Shown: positions 8,019 through 17,197 of the stretch, piece after piece
Layout: each line of letters begins with the position of its first letter
Position numbering within the stretch: the stretch's first letter is position 1
Assembly (NCBI RefSeq): GCF_002873135.1
Contig: NZ_MCVI01000011.1
Coordinates: 62,422 to 126,421 of the forward strand
Length of the DNA stretch: 64,000 nt
Source of the DNA: Shewanella sp. 10N.286.48.A6
GTDB taxonomy: Bacteria; Pseudomonadota; Gammaproteobacteria; Enterobacterales; Shewanellaceae
Reading direction: 5' to 3'
Position numbers and translations under genes: made by a program
The notes under the pieces: generated by a model
What the model was told of the DNA's origin: nothing
The model's database searches: none
The model's input: the letters and a program-made list of their open reading frames with translations, nothing else

Positions 8019-8939
8019 ATGAGATTAAATATGGATGATGCTCGCTGTTTGCAATTAGATAGATTAGTCACCAACGAAGAGCTATATATACTCGACAATG
8101 TAAAATCACTTAATTTTGTTTGCGATGAATGCGCTGTGGCGCTTATACCTTGCTCTTACAAAAAAGCGGTTAACTTACGTAGACCTTATTTTAAAACCTC
8201 AAAAAACGTTGATCATGAGCAGCATTGTTACGCTAAAGCCAGCAGTAAAATTAAGCAGCAAGGCAAAACATCACGGTTGAGCAGTGATGAAGGCTTTCCG
8301 TTAGCCTATCCAAATCGGTTTACTTTAACCGCCGCAAAGTCCGTTAAAGCGGTGAGTACTACCGAGATTGCCGCTGATGATGTTAATCAATTAACAAGGT
8401 CGAAGGCCGCGAAAACTGTAAGCAGTAAGCGTAAAGCGAATTATCTGACCAGCTCTTTTCAAAGCATAGTCGATCAGTATTTTGACTTTCCTTACGATCG
8501 TGACAGGGCGCTTTCATTTGAAGGGGTTGAGGGAAACCAATATGGGCAGATTTTCACAAAAATCATTAACCCAGTAGGCAAGCAAAAGTTTCGTTTTCAA
8601 ACTGACAATAATGATACCAAGGTGTTTTACAGCACCTTAGCATGGGATAAACCACAAGTTGAAGCTGACTATATTATGATTAAGTTATCCGCTGGCTGGT
8701 GGCAAAAAGTGGATAATAAGAATAAAAACCTCAGACCCTATGTTGTCAAAATTCAAACCAGTGCATGGCCTGAAGCGGTAAAGACAAATTTTGTAAAACG
8801 CTTAACTCAAATACGAGAACTGGTAAAAGGCACCGACAAAAAAGCCTTGGTAGCATTTGTTGGCAAGCAAGATCAGCAAGAGGATTTTTATCGCTTTTTT
8901 GCTAAAGAAGCCAAATTGATTAGTTTTAAAGTGGTTTAA
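8019..8939 (+). CDS. unknown protein with CxxC zinc-binding-like N-terminus
   Basis: 306 residues; I do not recognise a named family. Residues 35-70 hold C-x2-C (FVCDECAVALIPC), then RRPYF, then HEQHC. That order resembles the short zinc-binding N-terminal module of CoiA-like and nuclease-associated proteins, but no nuclease motif is clear. Residues 85-150 are Ser/Lys/Ala-rich and probably disordered. The C-terminal half (about 150-306) looks globular, with several Trp and a conserved-looking VIKLSAGWWQKVD-type stretch. No signal peptide, so it is probably cytoplasmic. A second start is possible at 8031 and neither has a strong ribosome-binding site. It stands alone between yfbR and a convergent YafD-like gene. 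Confidence 0.6.
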   Translation: MRLNMDDARCLQLDRLVTNEELYILDNVKSLNFVCDECAVALIPCSYKKAVNLRRPYFKTSKNVDHEQHCYAKASSKIKQQGKTSRLSSDEGFPLAYPNRFTLTAAKSVKAVSTTEIAADDVNQLTRSKAAKTVSSKRKANYLTSSFQSIVDQYFDFPYDRDRALSFEGVEGNQYGQIFTKIINPVGKQKFRFQTDNNDTKVFYSTLAWDKPQVEADYIMIKLSAGWWQKVDNKNKNLRPYVVKIQTSAWPEAVKTNFVKRLTQIRELVKGTDKKALVAFVGKQDQQEDFYRFFAKEAKLISFKVV

Positions 8940-8953
8940 TTTTGCTCAGTGTG

Positions 8954-9796
8954 TTATTGTAGGATAAACTCTGTTTGGATCGGATTATGATCTGAGGCTG
9001 AGGTTTCGTTAGAGTCTGCATTTATTAAGGTTAAACCGCGATAAAATAAATGATCAAGTGGTAAGCCAAACACCCGTTTACGAAAATCTGCTTTGTATTT
9101 AGCTTCTGTTAGGCTCAGGCCATGAGTGAGTTGCCTTACGATACTCATTCTACCTTCTCGCCAGGTATTTAAGTCTCCTGCTAAAATAACCGGCCCCTGA
9201 TGTATGGCGACTTTTTTTAGCACTTTTTTCAGTTGTGATTCGTAACTATTTAGTCGCCAGTCAAAATTAACGCCATGTAAATTGACCACCAGTAATTGCT
9301 GGCCATTAGATAATGGGTAGGCGGCCACAAGAGTCGATTTGGCGAATCGGATTAACGGTTCTGCAGTTTGATAGGCACAGGCTTCACTAGCTGGTTGAGA
9401 TGAAATATTCATAACCCCCATTGGTACGTTAAGCAGGTTAAACCCTTTGGCCATTACCACATGGTGCTGGGTATCGGCTAAGAACTTTGAGAAACGACGA
9501 TTAAGTTTGGCTTCTTGCAGAAGTAACAAATCTGAGCCTTGAGTGATTTGCTGTAATTCAGTTTGCCAGTTTCTCTTTTGTTGTTTATAAATGTTCCAAA
9601 CAGCAATACGTAAGCGTCCTTGTTGATCAAGGGGCTTGCTGACTGTTTGGGATAAACATTGAGACACAAACATGGGTTGTAGTTCACTCATCATAACCTC
9701 GGCTTCGCCATTAAATTTCGTCACTACAAATAAATACAAACCGCCACTTAACAATAGCCCGATCATGATCCAATATTTTAATTTGTTAAGGTTCAA
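8954..9796 (-). CDS. endonuclease/exonuclease/phosphatase family protein (YafD-like)
   Basis: 280 residues. Overall pattern matches E. coli YafD (UPF0294): LRIAVWNIYKQQKRNW, LLLLQEAKL, VVNLHGVNF, LAGDLNTW, PLDHLFYRGL and ASDHNPI. These supply the Asn, Glu, Asp-x-Asn and terminal Asp-His residues of the EEP active site. An N-terminal hydrophobic helix (about 9-27) anchors or exports the domain, so it probably faces the periplasm. The substrate is unknown. It converges with the preceding gene with only 14 bases between the stops. Confidence 0.85.
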   Translation of the reverse strand: MNLNKLKYWIMIGLLLSGGLYLFVVTKFNGEAEVMMSELQPMFVSQCLSQTVSKPLDQQGRLRIAVWNIYKQQKRNWQTELQQITQGSDLLLLQEAKLNRRFSKFLADTQHHVVMAKGFNLLNVPMGVMNISSQPASEACAYQTAEPLIRFAKSTLVAAYPLSNGQQLLVVNLHGVNFDWRLNSYESQLKKVLKKVAIHQGPVILAGDLNTWREGRMSIVRQLTHGLSLTEAKYKADFRKRVFGLPLDHLFYRGLTLINADSNETSASDHNPIQTEFILQ

Positions 9797-9918
9797 TGTT
9801 ACCTCGAGATAGATGTATGACAGCTGAATGATTAGCTTTGCTATATGCTTGCTTGTTTAAAGAGTACAATCAACTTTACTATTAACTTTTCAATACACCT
9901 AGGAATACTGTAAAAACT

Positions 9919-11370
9919 ATGGATCAATTGACCCAAATTATTGCCATTGTTGGTGTGGTGCTTTATTGGCTTATTTTAGGTGTGGTGGCAATTCGAATCG
10001 TTATCAAACGTCGAAGTATCGGCGTGTCATTTTCTTGGTTGTTGATTATTTACTTTTTGCCTTTTGTTGGGGTGTTTGCCTACTTATTATTTGGTGAATT
10101 GCATTTGGGTAAAACCCGCTCAAATCGTTCAAAAGCCATGTATAAACCCTATGCCGAGTGGTTTAAAGCGTTATATGAGCATAATGCCCATAAACCAGAA
10201 AGCCAAAGTCATTATGCTATTCCTATTAGTCATTTGTGTGACACCCAATTAAGGATCCCATCTCTTACTGCCAATGAAATGGTGTTAAAACATACTACCG
10301 ATGACATTTTAAACTCAATAATTAGCGATATAAATAAGGCTAAAAATTGTATTCATATGGAGTTTTATATTTGGCATCCCGGTGGTCTTGCAGATGAAGT
10401 GGCTAATGCATTGATTGCCGCTAGCCAGCGTAATGTCGCTATTAAATTACTATTGGATGCAGCAGGCAGTCGCCACTTTTTCAAATCATCATGGCCAAAG
10501 TTAATGACAGATGCAGGAATTAAAGTGGTGCCGGCATTGATTGTTAGTCCACTGCGTATGCTGTTTAGGCGCATGGATCTGCGTTTGCATCGTAAAATTG
10601 TTGTCATAGACAATACCGTGGGCTATACCGGCTCAATGAACTTAGTTGATCCTAAATATTTTAAGCAGTCCAGCGAGGTGGGAGAGTGGATTGATATGAT
10701 GGTGCGGATCACCGGACCTGTTGTACCAGTGATTAATACCGTAAGCAGCTGGGACTGGGAAGTTGAAACCAATGAGCGCTTTTTACCTGAGCAGCCGCCA
10801 GCGGCAGAGTCGACTCATACATCGTCATTAGTTCAAGTTATTCCATCGGGCCCAGGGATGCCGGAAGATGTTATTCATCAAGTATTATTACAAAGTTTAT
10901 ATCAAGCCCGTACACGCATTGTTATTACCACACCTTACTTTGTACCCAGTGAATACTTGTTAGTGGCCTTAGTCACCGCAGCGTTACGGGGAGTTGATGT
11001 TAATATTATTATCCCAAGGCGCAACGATTCCACTATGGTCAAATGGGCCAGTAGTTCGTTTTTCACTGAACTGTTAAATGCTGGCATAAAAGTTCATCAG
11101 TTTAACGGTGGTTTGCTGCACACTAAGTCGGTGTTGATTGATGATGAACATTGTTTGATTGGTACGGTAAATATGGATATGCGTAGCTTGTGGCTAAATT
11201 TTGAACTCACTTTAGCGGTTGACGATGTTAAGTTTGCTAACAAATTACAGCAGCTACAACAAAGCTACATTAATGATTCAAAACAACTTAGTTTAGAAGA
11301 GTGGAACCAGAGGCCTTGGTATAAAAGGGTGATTGAACAAGTTTTCTATTTATTCAGCCCTTTGCTATAG
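9919..11370 (+). CDS. clsA: cardiolipin synthase A
   Basis: 483 residues (E. coli ClsA is 486). Two N-terminal membrane helices (about 6-26 and 36-58) precede two phospholipase D domains. HKD motif 1 is HRKIVVIDNTVGYTGSMN near residue 225. HKD motif 2 is HTKSVLIDDEHCLIGTVNMD near residue 400. It condenses two phosphatidylglycerol molecules to cardiolipin plus glycerol at the inner membrane. The last codons lie inside a 13-base tandem repeat that continues past the stop. A possible ribosome-binding site (AGGAA) is further from the ATG than usual. Confidence 0.95.
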   Translation: MDQLTQIIAIVGVVLYWLILGVVAIRIVIKRRSIGVSFSWLLIIYFLPFVGVFAYLLFGELHLGKTRSNRSKAMYKPYAEWFKALYEHNAHKPESQSHYAIPISHLCDTQLRIPSLTANEMVLKHTTDDILNSIISDINKAKNCIHMEFYIWHPGGLADEVANALIAASQRNVAIKLLLDAAGSRHFFKSSWPKLMTDAGIKVVPALIVSPLRMLFRRMDLRLHRKIVVIDNTVGYTGSMNLVDPKYFKQSSEVGEWIDMMVRITGPVVPVINTVSSWDWEVETNERFLPEQPPAAESTHTSSLVQVIPSGPGMPEDVIHQVLLQSLYQARTRIVITTPYFVPSEYLLVALVTAALRGVDVNIIIPRRNDSTMVKWASSSFFTELLNAGIKVHQFNGGLLHTKSVLIDDEHCLIGTVNMDMRSLWLNFELTLAVDDVKFANKLQQLQQSYINDSKQLSLEEWNQRPWYKRVIEQVFYLFSPLL

Positions 11371-11433
11371 CTCTTTGTTAGAGCGCTTTGTAATAGCACT
11401 TTGTATTAGCCCTTTGTAATAGCCTTTTACAAT
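11356..11433. repeat. six tandem copies of a 13-bp unit across the clsA stop
   Basis: Six consecutive 13-base units, consensus AGCNCTTTGTAAT, begin in the last codons of clsA and run to 11433. Units start at 11356, 11369, 11382, 11395, 11408 and 11421. The clsA stop TAG straddles the junction of units 1 and 2. The last unit is the most diverged. Confidence 0.8.
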
Positions 11434-11503
11434 CGATTTAGTGTTAGCATTTGACTTTAATGCTTCACATTTCGATTAATACCAAACTATGAACTTACAA
11501 AAA

Positions 11504-11532
11504 ACAGCCACTATAGAAACTATAGTGGCTGT
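11504..11532. terminator. bidirectional terminator between clsA and alaA
   Basis: 13-base perfect arms (ACAGCCACTATAG / CTATAGTGGCTGT) with a 3-base loop. A-rich sequence lies on the left and TGTTTGTT on the right. It sits between the convergent ends of clsA and alaA. Confidence 0.85.
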
Positions 11533-11573
11533 GTTTGTTATGACTATTACTGATAAATACGGCAGTAATTTGA

Positions 11574-12788
11574 TTACTGTGAGTAGTTCTCTAAAAAGTT
11601 GCCAAAATCTGTGAGTGCCTTAGTTAAGTCTTCTTTGTGGGGTAAAAATACCACTCGCAGATGATCTGGCTCTGGCCAGTTAAAGGCGGTACCTTGGACT
11701 AAAAGCATTTTTTCAGATTTTAATAAATCCAGTACCAGTCTTTCATCGTCTCTAAGATTAAATTTCTTTAAGTCCAGCTTAGGGAAGGCATATAAAGCTC
11801 CCTTAGGTTTTTTAACGCTAACACCGGGTATTGAATTAAGCACGTCATAACAGACGTCTCTTTGGGCGGTTAAACGGCCATTTGGCAGTATTAGCTCGTT
11901 AATACTTTGATAGCCACCTAAAGCAGTTTGTATCGCATGTTGATTAGGTACGTTTGAACACAAGCGCATTGAAGCCAACATGTCTAAACCTTCAATATAA
12001 TTTTTGGCGGCTTTTAAATTGCCACTGAGAACCATCCAGCCAACGCGAAAACCTGCAGCGCGGTAAGCTTTAGATAAGCCATTAAACGTCACTGTCAAAA
12101 TATCATCTGAAAGCGAAGCTGCATGTACATGCACAGCTTCATCATAAAGAATTTTATCGTAGATTTCGTCGGCGAATAAAATGATGTCATGTTGACGGCA
12201 CAGTTCAACCACCTCTAACAATAACTCACGACTGTATACCGCACCTGTAGGGTTATTGGGGTTGATGATCACAATGCCGCGGGTACGCGGGGTGATTTTA
12301 CTTTTAATATCGTCAATATCCGGAAACCAGTCTGACTCTTCATCGCAGCGATAATGCACCGCTTTACCGCCAGCAAGGTTGGCAGCAGCGGTCCATAGCG
12401 GATAATCAGGTGAGGGGATCAGTACTTCATCATCGGTATTAAGTAGACCTTGTAATGCCATACAGATAAGCTCAGATGCACCGTTACCGATATAGACATC
12501 TTCGATATCAATACCAAAGATCCCTTGAGCTTGATAATGCTGCACAATGGCTTTACGGGCTGAAAATAGCCCTTTTGATTCACAATAACCTTGAGCGCTT
12601 GGTAAGTTTAAAATGACGTCACGGACAATTTCTTCAGGGGCTTCAAATCCAAAAGGGGCAGGGTTGCCGATATTAAGTTTTAATATTCTATGACCTTCAT
12701 CTTCTAGGCGGCGTGCCTCTTTATGAACAGGTCCTCGAATATCATAGCAAACACTATCGAGTTTATTGGATTTGATAATAGGGCGCAT
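11574..12788 (-). CDS. alaA: glutamate-pyruvate (alanine) aminotransferase AlaA
   Basis: 404 residues, nearly collinear with E. coli AlaA (405). This PLP-dependent class I aminotransferase makes alanine from pyruvate and glutamate. Conserved marks include CYDIRGPVHKEA at the N-terminus, LNIGNPAPFGF, INPNNPTGAVYS, FADEIYDKILYD, the PLP-lysine segment TFNGLSKAYRAAGFR, and MRLCSNVPNQHAIQTALGGY. It is a monocistronic unit between terminators. The 332 bases upstream (12789-13120) hold its promoter and the efp terminator and show no other gene. Confidence 0.95.
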   Translation of the reverse strand: MRPIIKSNKLDSVCYDIRGPVHKEARRLEDEGHRILKLNIGNPAPFGFEAPEEIVRDVILNLPSAQGYCESKGLFSARKAIVQHYQAQGIFGIDIEDVYIGNGASELICMALQGLLNTDDEVLIPSPDYPLWTAAANLAGGKAVHYRCDEESDWFPDIDDIKSKITPRTRGIVIINPNNPTGAVYSRELLLEVVELCRQHDIILFADEIYDKILYDEAVHVHAASLSDDILTVTFNGLSKAYRAAGFRVGWMVLSGNLKAAKNYIEGLDMLASMRLCSNVPNQHAIQTALGGYQSINELILPNGRLTAQRDVCYDVLNSIPGVSVKKPKGALYAFPKLDLKKFNLRDDERLVLDLLKSEKMLLVQGTAFNWPEPDHLRVVFLPHKEDLTKALTDFGNFLENYSQ

Positions 12789-13048
12789 ACTTGCCTCAAG
12801 TTACTAATACGACATAAGTATCCGAACAATAACGAATTAATGGCAGTGAGAAAAGGATTAATTGAATATTTTATTGAGTTTATTAGAGGATTGTACTGCG
12901 CGGCTTATATTATCGACACTCGGTTAGGTTAAATGACTAAATTGGTGAGCATGAGTAAGATGAAACACTGAATTGCTGGTGTTTTTGAGTGCAACTCTCT
13001 TATTAAAGATAAGCTAACTAAGTGCATAAAATAAATACAAAAAACAAA

Positions 13049-13070
13049 AAAGCCAGCAATTGCTGGCTTT
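13049..13070. terminator. terminator downstream of efp
   Basis: AAAGCCAGCAA pairs with TTGCTGGCTTT as a perfect 22-base palindrome. On the minus strand it is followed by T-rich sequence (complement of the A run at 13039-13050), so it ends efp. Confidence 0.85.
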
Positions 13071-13120
13071 TAGACTTTTAGGGTGGTTCCGTTAAGGGGC
13101 CTCCCTAATGATAGCGATAA

Positions 13121-13681
13121 TTAAACGCGTTTTTTGAACTCGTTAGTACGAGTATCAATTTCGATTTTATCACCGATTTTAACGAATTCAGCTACCGTAA
13201 CAGTACCACCACCAGTAATGGTTGCTGGCTTCATTACTTTACCTGAAGTATCACCACGAGCAGCAGGTTCAGTGTAAGTTACTTCACGAACGATGCTAGT
13301 CGGTAATTCAACAGAAATCGCTTTACCTTCGTAGAAAGTGACTGAACATTCTTCTTCCATACCGTCAACGATATAAGCAGAAGCATCACCTAAGTTGTCA
13401 GCTTCAACGTCATATTGGTTGTACTCAGCATCCATAAATACATACATAGGATCTGCGTAGTAAGAATAAGTACATGCTAAACGTTCTAGGATGATATCTT
13501 CCATTTTGTCATCACCTTTAAAGGTGGTTTCAGTGGTAGAGTCTTGTAGAACGTTCTTTAATTTGATTTTAACGATTGCAGCGTTACGACCAGAGCGAGT
13601 TGTTTCAGTTTTCTGAACAACCCATGGGCTGCCATCTAACATGATCACGTTACCAGGACGGAGTTCATGAGCAGTTTTCAT
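13121..13681 (-). CDS. efp: elongation factor P (Arg32 type)
   Basis: 186 residues in three KOW/OB-like beta domains, standard length. EF-P enters the ribosomal E site and rescues stalling at polyproline. The modified residue sits in the loop [11 protein letters not shown] and is Arg at position 32, not Lys as in E. coli. That predicts modification by rhamnose rather than beta-lysine. The next gene upstream (47 bases) encodes the rhamnosyltransferase EarP, which fits exactly. Confidence 0.97.
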   Translation of the reverse strand: MKTAHELRPGNVIMLDGSPWVVQKTETTRSGRNAAIVKIKLKNVLQDSTTETTFKGDDKMEDIILERLACTYSYYADPMYVFMDAEYNQYDVEADNLGDASAYIVDGMEEECSVTFYEGKAISVELPTSIVREVTYTEPAARGDTSGKVMKPATITGGGTVTVAEFVKIGDKIEIDTRTNEFKKRV

Positions 13682-13727
13682 TACTTTATTCCTATATTTT
13701 AGGTATTAATTTTAATTGCGCAGTATC

Positions 13728-14921
13728 TTAGCTGGTTTTAATAAATTGAACCAGACGTGTAGCAAGATCTGCATCATTTTTAGCATCAACTGCCCAATCT
13801 GTAGCATGACGCTGCATAGGCAATTGCACTGAAATAAGTTGTTGCCAATAATCTGAGATATCGGCACGTTGCTGATTGAATGCAAAATTTACTTCCGAGA
13901 AGATATTTGCAAATCTATCATCAAGTTTGTGGGTATAGATATTAACAAAAGCCTGCAGTTTTACTAGGTGATAATCTTCATCTTGTGGGTAAATATGCCA
14001 AATAAACGGCCTAGCTGCCCACTGAGCGCGCAAAAAAGAGTCTTCTCCGCGAACAATGTTGATATCACAGCTCCAAAGCAGTCGGTCAAAGCCGCTTTGA
14101 TCTGTCATAGGCAGAATGTGAATAACCAGATTTTCCAGCTGATATTGCTGACCTGGTTTAATGTTTTCTATGGTCACTGGCAATAAATCAATGATGCTGG
14201 TTAAGCTTTTGCCCACGGGAATTAACGCATGCATGGTTTGGCTTGATTGACGCCAAAGCTTGACCAAACTTGCTAGGGCTTGTGACTCATAACTAAATAC
14301 TGATACGACGACATCTTCAGCGTTAATGCCTGATAAACCTAATTGGCGAAACAATGACAGTTTATTACTGCTATCAGCTTGCCAAGCATTACGTTGACTA
14401 AATAAGTCTTGCTCGCAAATCAATCCGCCACTTTTTGCAGTAAACCCAGGAAAATAAAAATACTTTTTAAGGCCACTTTGTTGCATTGAAGGTAAACCGT
14501 GACAGCCGTCGACCCAATCTTCAGCGCAAAGGTATTCAAGGTTTATCCATAGCGGTGGAGTATGTGATGAGGTTGAAGTGTGGTGTTTATTATGATTATG
14601 GAGTTCTTCAATACTGCTTTTAACTTGTGAAGGTAATTCACAAGCAAAAGCTTCAATCAATACGCTTCCAGCTTTGTACTCTATATCTAATGGGTTGTTC
14701 CATTGAAAAATATTAACACCGCAAAAGCATTGCTGGGCTATAGCTGGGTTTAACTGCGGCAAAATATGCGAAAAACTGTGTAAGTCATCGACCCATAAAT
14801 TGATTTCAATACCGTATTCTGCGTGCAATTGTTTGGCTAAACGCCAGGTGACACCGATGTCGCCGTAGTTATCAACAACAGCGCAGAATATATCCCAATG
14901 TTGATTGCTTGATTTGTTCAC
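13728..14921 (-). CDS. earP: EF-P arginine rhamnosyltransferase EarP
   Basis: 397 residues of the DUF2331/EarP family, a GT-B inverting transferase that moves rhamnose from dTDP-L-rhamnose to Arg32 of EF-P. The N-terminal signature is IFCAVVDNYGDIGVTWRLAKQL; its two Asp residues belong to the catalytic loop. The late motif VRGEDSFLRAQWA carries the conserved Arg-Gly-Glu-Asp for nucleotide binding. It lies just upstream of efp on the same strand and is probably cotranscribed. The dTDP-rhamnose synthesis genes are not in this window. Confidence 0.93.
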   Translation of the reverse strand: MNKSSNQHWDIFCAVVDNYGDIGVTWRLAKQLHAEYGIEINLWVDDLHSFSHILPQLNPAIAQQCFCGVNIFQWNNPLDIEYKAGSVLIEAFACELPSQVKSSIEELHNHNKHHTSTSSHTPPLWINLEYLCAEDWVDGCHGLPSMQQSGLKKYFYFPGFTAKSGGLICEQDLFSQRNAWQADSSNKLSLFRQLGLSGINAEDVVVSVFSYESQALASLVKLWRQSSQTMHALIPVGKSLTSIIDLLPVTIENIKPGQQYQLENLVIHILPMTDQSGFDRLLWSCDINIVRGEDSFLRAQWAARPFIWHIYPQDEDYHLVKLQAFVNIYTHKLDDRFANIFSEVNFAFNQQRADISDYWQQLISVQLPMQRHATDWAVDAKNDADLATRLVQFIKTS

Positions 14922-14973
14922 TTTTTTCTCTCAACACAGCAGCTAGCTATTTGGCGCTAAATGTCAGCGCTAA

Positions 14974-14997
14974 AAAAAGCGGCTATGGCCGCTTTTT
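14974..14997. terminator. terminator downstream of fldA
   Basis: AAAAAGCGGC / GCCGCTTTTT arms of 10 bases with a 4-base loop, followed on the minus strand by a run of T. It separates fldA from earP. Confidence 0.85.
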
Positions 14998-15001
14998 AAA
15001 C

Positions 15002-15025
15002 TGTTTTTACTTAACAGTAAAAACA
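15002..15025. repeat. second hairpin beyond fldA
   Basis: TGTTTTTACT-TAAC-AGTAAAAACA, 10-base perfect arms, lies between fldA and the main terminator. It may be an additional 3' hairpin. Confidence 0.55.
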
Positions 15026-15042
15026 AAGTTAGAGACTCAATA

Positions 15043-15570
15043 TTAGTCTTCTAATTCAGCTAAGCACATTTCTTCATAAATTTGCTTAACCCAAGCGTCA
15101 ACACGCTCTTCAGTCAGTTCAGGTTGACGATCTTCATCAATACCTAAACCAATAAAGTGTTTGTCGTCAACTAAACCTTTTGATGCTTCAAAGTCGTAAC
15201 CTTCTGTTGGCCAATGACCAATAATGATCCCGCCACGCTCAGATACGATATCACCAACCATGCCCATAGCGTCAAGGAAGTACTCAGCGTAATCTTCTTG
15301 ATCGCCACAGCCAAAAATTGCGACTAACTTATCAGTGAAGTCAACTTGTTCTAGCTCTGGGAAAAAGTCATCCCAATCGCATTGAGCTTCACCGTAATAC
15401 CATGTTGGAATACCAAATAAGATCAAATCGAACTCAGCGATTTGCTCTTTGGTGCTTTTGGCGATGTCTTTGACATCGACCATTTTTTTACCCAACTTCT
15501 TCTGGATCATTTTGGCTACAGCCTCGGTATTACCAGTGTCACTACCGAAAAAAAGACCTACAGTTGCCAT
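15043..15570 (-). CDS. fldA: flavodoxin FldA
   Basis: 175 residues, a long-chain flavodoxin (E. coli FldA is 176). The FMN phosphate loop is GSDTGNTEAVA near residue 9. The isoalloxazine-binding loops are GIPTWYYGEAQCDWDD and GCGDQEDYAEYF. It carries single electrons from flavodoxin reductase to radical-SAM and biosynthetic enzymes. In E. coli fldA is followed by fur; here a terminator follows and the next gene is earP. The upstream neighbours ybfE and ybfF match the E. coli order. Confidence 0.97.
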   Translation of the reverse strand: MATVGLFFGSDTGNTEAVAKMIQKKLGKKMVDVKDIAKSTKEQIAEFDLILFGIPTWYYGEAQCDWDDFFPELEQVDFTDKLVAIFGCGDQEDYAEYFLDAMGMVGDIVSERGGIIIGHWPTEGYDFEASKGLVDDKHFIGLGIDEDRQPELTEERVDAWVKQIYEEMCLAELED

Positions 15571-15619
15571 TGTCTATCCTTTAAATATCATGTTCGCTTT
15601 GCGAATTTAAAAAAACGGT

Positions 15620-15892
15620 TCAGTTGTCGATTTGTTGTTGCAAGATTAATTCGATTAACTGGCTACGGCTGATGTTACTGGCCAATGCTTGTTCGTTCAA
15701 GGCGTCATATAAAACTTGTGACACCTTTAACTCTATTCGTTTTAATCCGTTAGCGCGATCACGTTGTATTTGATTGCGCTTATTGACCTTTAACTGTTGT
15801 TCCCGACTTAAGGGGTTGCTTCTAGGACGTCCACGACGCTTCTCTGAAGCAAACAGGTCAATGGTGGTTCTATCTGTTGTTTCTTTTGCCAT
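15620..15892 (-). CDS. ybfE: YbfE, LexA-regulated protein
   Basis: 90 residues. I place the start at the ATG giving MAKETTDRTTIDLF, which matches E. coli YbfE; a longer reading frame extends upstream but lacks similarity and would run into the DUF2788 gene. Motifs are RRGRPRSNPLSREQQL, then GLKRIELKVS and ISRSQLIELILQQ, a small basic ribbon-helix-helix-like protein. In E. coli it is LexA-controlled. I see no clear CTGTN8ACAG box in the short gap upstream. It lies 49 bases upstream of fldA. Confidence 0.88.
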   Translation of the reverse strand: MAKETTDRTTIDLFASEKRRGRPRSNPLSREQQLKVNKRNQIQRDRANGLKRIELKVSQVLYDALNEQALASNISRSQLIELILQQQIDN

Positions 15893-15900
15893 CGTTCTGT

Positions 15901-16122
15901 TTAACCGATCCCTGAACCTTCCCAGGTGATCTGAATAATACCTTTTGCTACAAACCCGGCACAGCCAAGGAATAATACTAACCATACGATGTAACGTCCA
16001 AATTTGGGCACTTGGCCTTGCTTAAGGACATCGTGAATAGCCATACCAATAAAGAAAAATATTAAAGCAAAAAACAAGTTTAGACCTAATGTCTCAATTT
16101 GATCCATATACTGATTCAACAT
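15901..16122 (-). CDS. DUF2788 small membrane protein
   Basis: 73 residues with two membrane helices (about 14-31 and 45-63) joined by the polar loop HDVLKQGQVPKFGRY. This is the DUF2788 pattern, of unknown function. It starts just after ybfF and ends 8 bases before ybfE, within the same minus-strand cluster. Confidence 0.85.
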   Translation of the reverse strand: MLNQYMDQIETLGLNLFFALIFFFIGMAIHDVLKQGQVPKFGRYIVWLVLFLGCAGFVAKGIIQITWEGSGIG

Positions 16123-16231
16123 GTTTTTTCCTTTAGTAATGCTTTAAGGCTAAAAGAGGGCGGGAATATATCACATAGATATACTATGAGCCATATTTGT
16201 TGGCTTCTATTAATGAAAATTTACAAGTTAA

Positions 16232-17020
16232 TTATTGGCTATTGCTATCGATAAACTCAGCAACTAATCGATTAAATATTTCAGGTTTTTGGGCATGTAA
16301 CCAATGACCTGTACCATTGATGGTTTTGGCACTGACACGAGGGAACTGCGTCATGATGGCATTGGTGTGCTCTGCAAGCACGTATTGAGAGTCACCACCA
16401 CGGATAAAGAAACAGGCCTTATCGTATTGTTTGTCGGTGATATCCCAAGCAATGATTTGCGGATAATTCTCGATTAAACCGTCAAGATTCATTTTCCACT
16501 CAAAGCCATTGTCGGTTCGCTGCAGGTTTTTAAGCAAAAACTGCGCGGTACCTAAATCAATATCAGCGCTGATTAAATGCTCTAATGCTGATTTTCTGTT
16601 GGTGGATTGATCTAGAGTTAAGGATGTTAACCCTGCAAATACGGTTTGATGACGTGGTTCATAAGCCACAGGGGCGATATCTGCTACGACTAAACTAGTG
16701 ACTTTTTCGGGATGTAATAACGCTAAAGCCATGGCGACTTTACCGCCCATCGAATGGCCAACAAAATGTGCTTCGGTTAAATTCAAGCTGTTTAGCAACT
16801 CTACGCAAGCTTCGGCAAGGAGTGGGTAGTCCAAATATTGCCAATGTTCACTTAAACCATGGTTAGGTAAGTCGACACGAATAACCTGATGGTTTGCTTC
16901 CAGTGCATTTGCGAGGTTTTTCAGGTTGTCCAAATTACCAAATAAGCCATGAATTAAAACCACTGCAGGGCCAGTACCTGATGAAACGTAATGCATTGAA
17001 ATGTCCATTTTGATTGTCAA
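16232..17020 (-). CDS. ybfF: alpha/beta hydrolase, YbfF esterase family
   Basis: 262 residues with a standard alpha/beta hydrolase layout. The oxyanion region is VLIHGLFGNLDNL near residue 22 and the nucleophile elbow is GHSMGGKVAMAL near residue 88. The catalytic His is in TGHWLHAQKPE near residue 242. E. coli YbfF is a broad acyl-ester/acyl-CoA esterase; the physiological substrate is uncertain. It is divergent from seqA, as in E. coli, and shares a 283-base intergenic region with it. Confidence 0.9.
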   Translation of the reverse strand: MTIKMDISMHYVSSGTGPAVVLIHGLFGNLDNLKNLANALEANHQVIRVDLPNHGLSEHWQYLDYPLLAEACVELLNSLNLTEAHFVGHSMGGKVAMALALLHPEKVTSLVVADIAPVAYEPRHQTVFAGLTSLTLDQSTNRKSALEHLISADIDLGTAQFLLKNLQRTDNGFEWKMNLDGLIENYPQIIAWDITDKQYDKACFFIRGGDSQYVLAEHTNAIMTQFPRVSAKTINGTGHWLHAQKPEIFNRLVAEFIDSNSQ

Positions 17021-17197
17021 CGAAGGCGTGATTTTGCCTGTAAAAGGGGATGATGATCAAGAACTGAAATGAATTAGTCAATTGTTATATGTTCATTAAA
17101 GCATCCATCGGTGCCATTGATGATGTGAAATTGACTAATTTTGAGATGTTTAGCTGTTTTTACTCTTTACCATCGGCGTGAGATGGGTAGACTGTCA

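Noticed and set aside
12723..12932. Plus-strand frame across the alaA start
   Set aside because: Mostly antisense to alaA and its promoter; no similarity or ribosome site.
15893..15985. Longer start for ybfE
   Set aside because: The added N-terminus overlaps the DUF2788 gene end and does not match YbfE; the MAKETTDRTT start fits the family.
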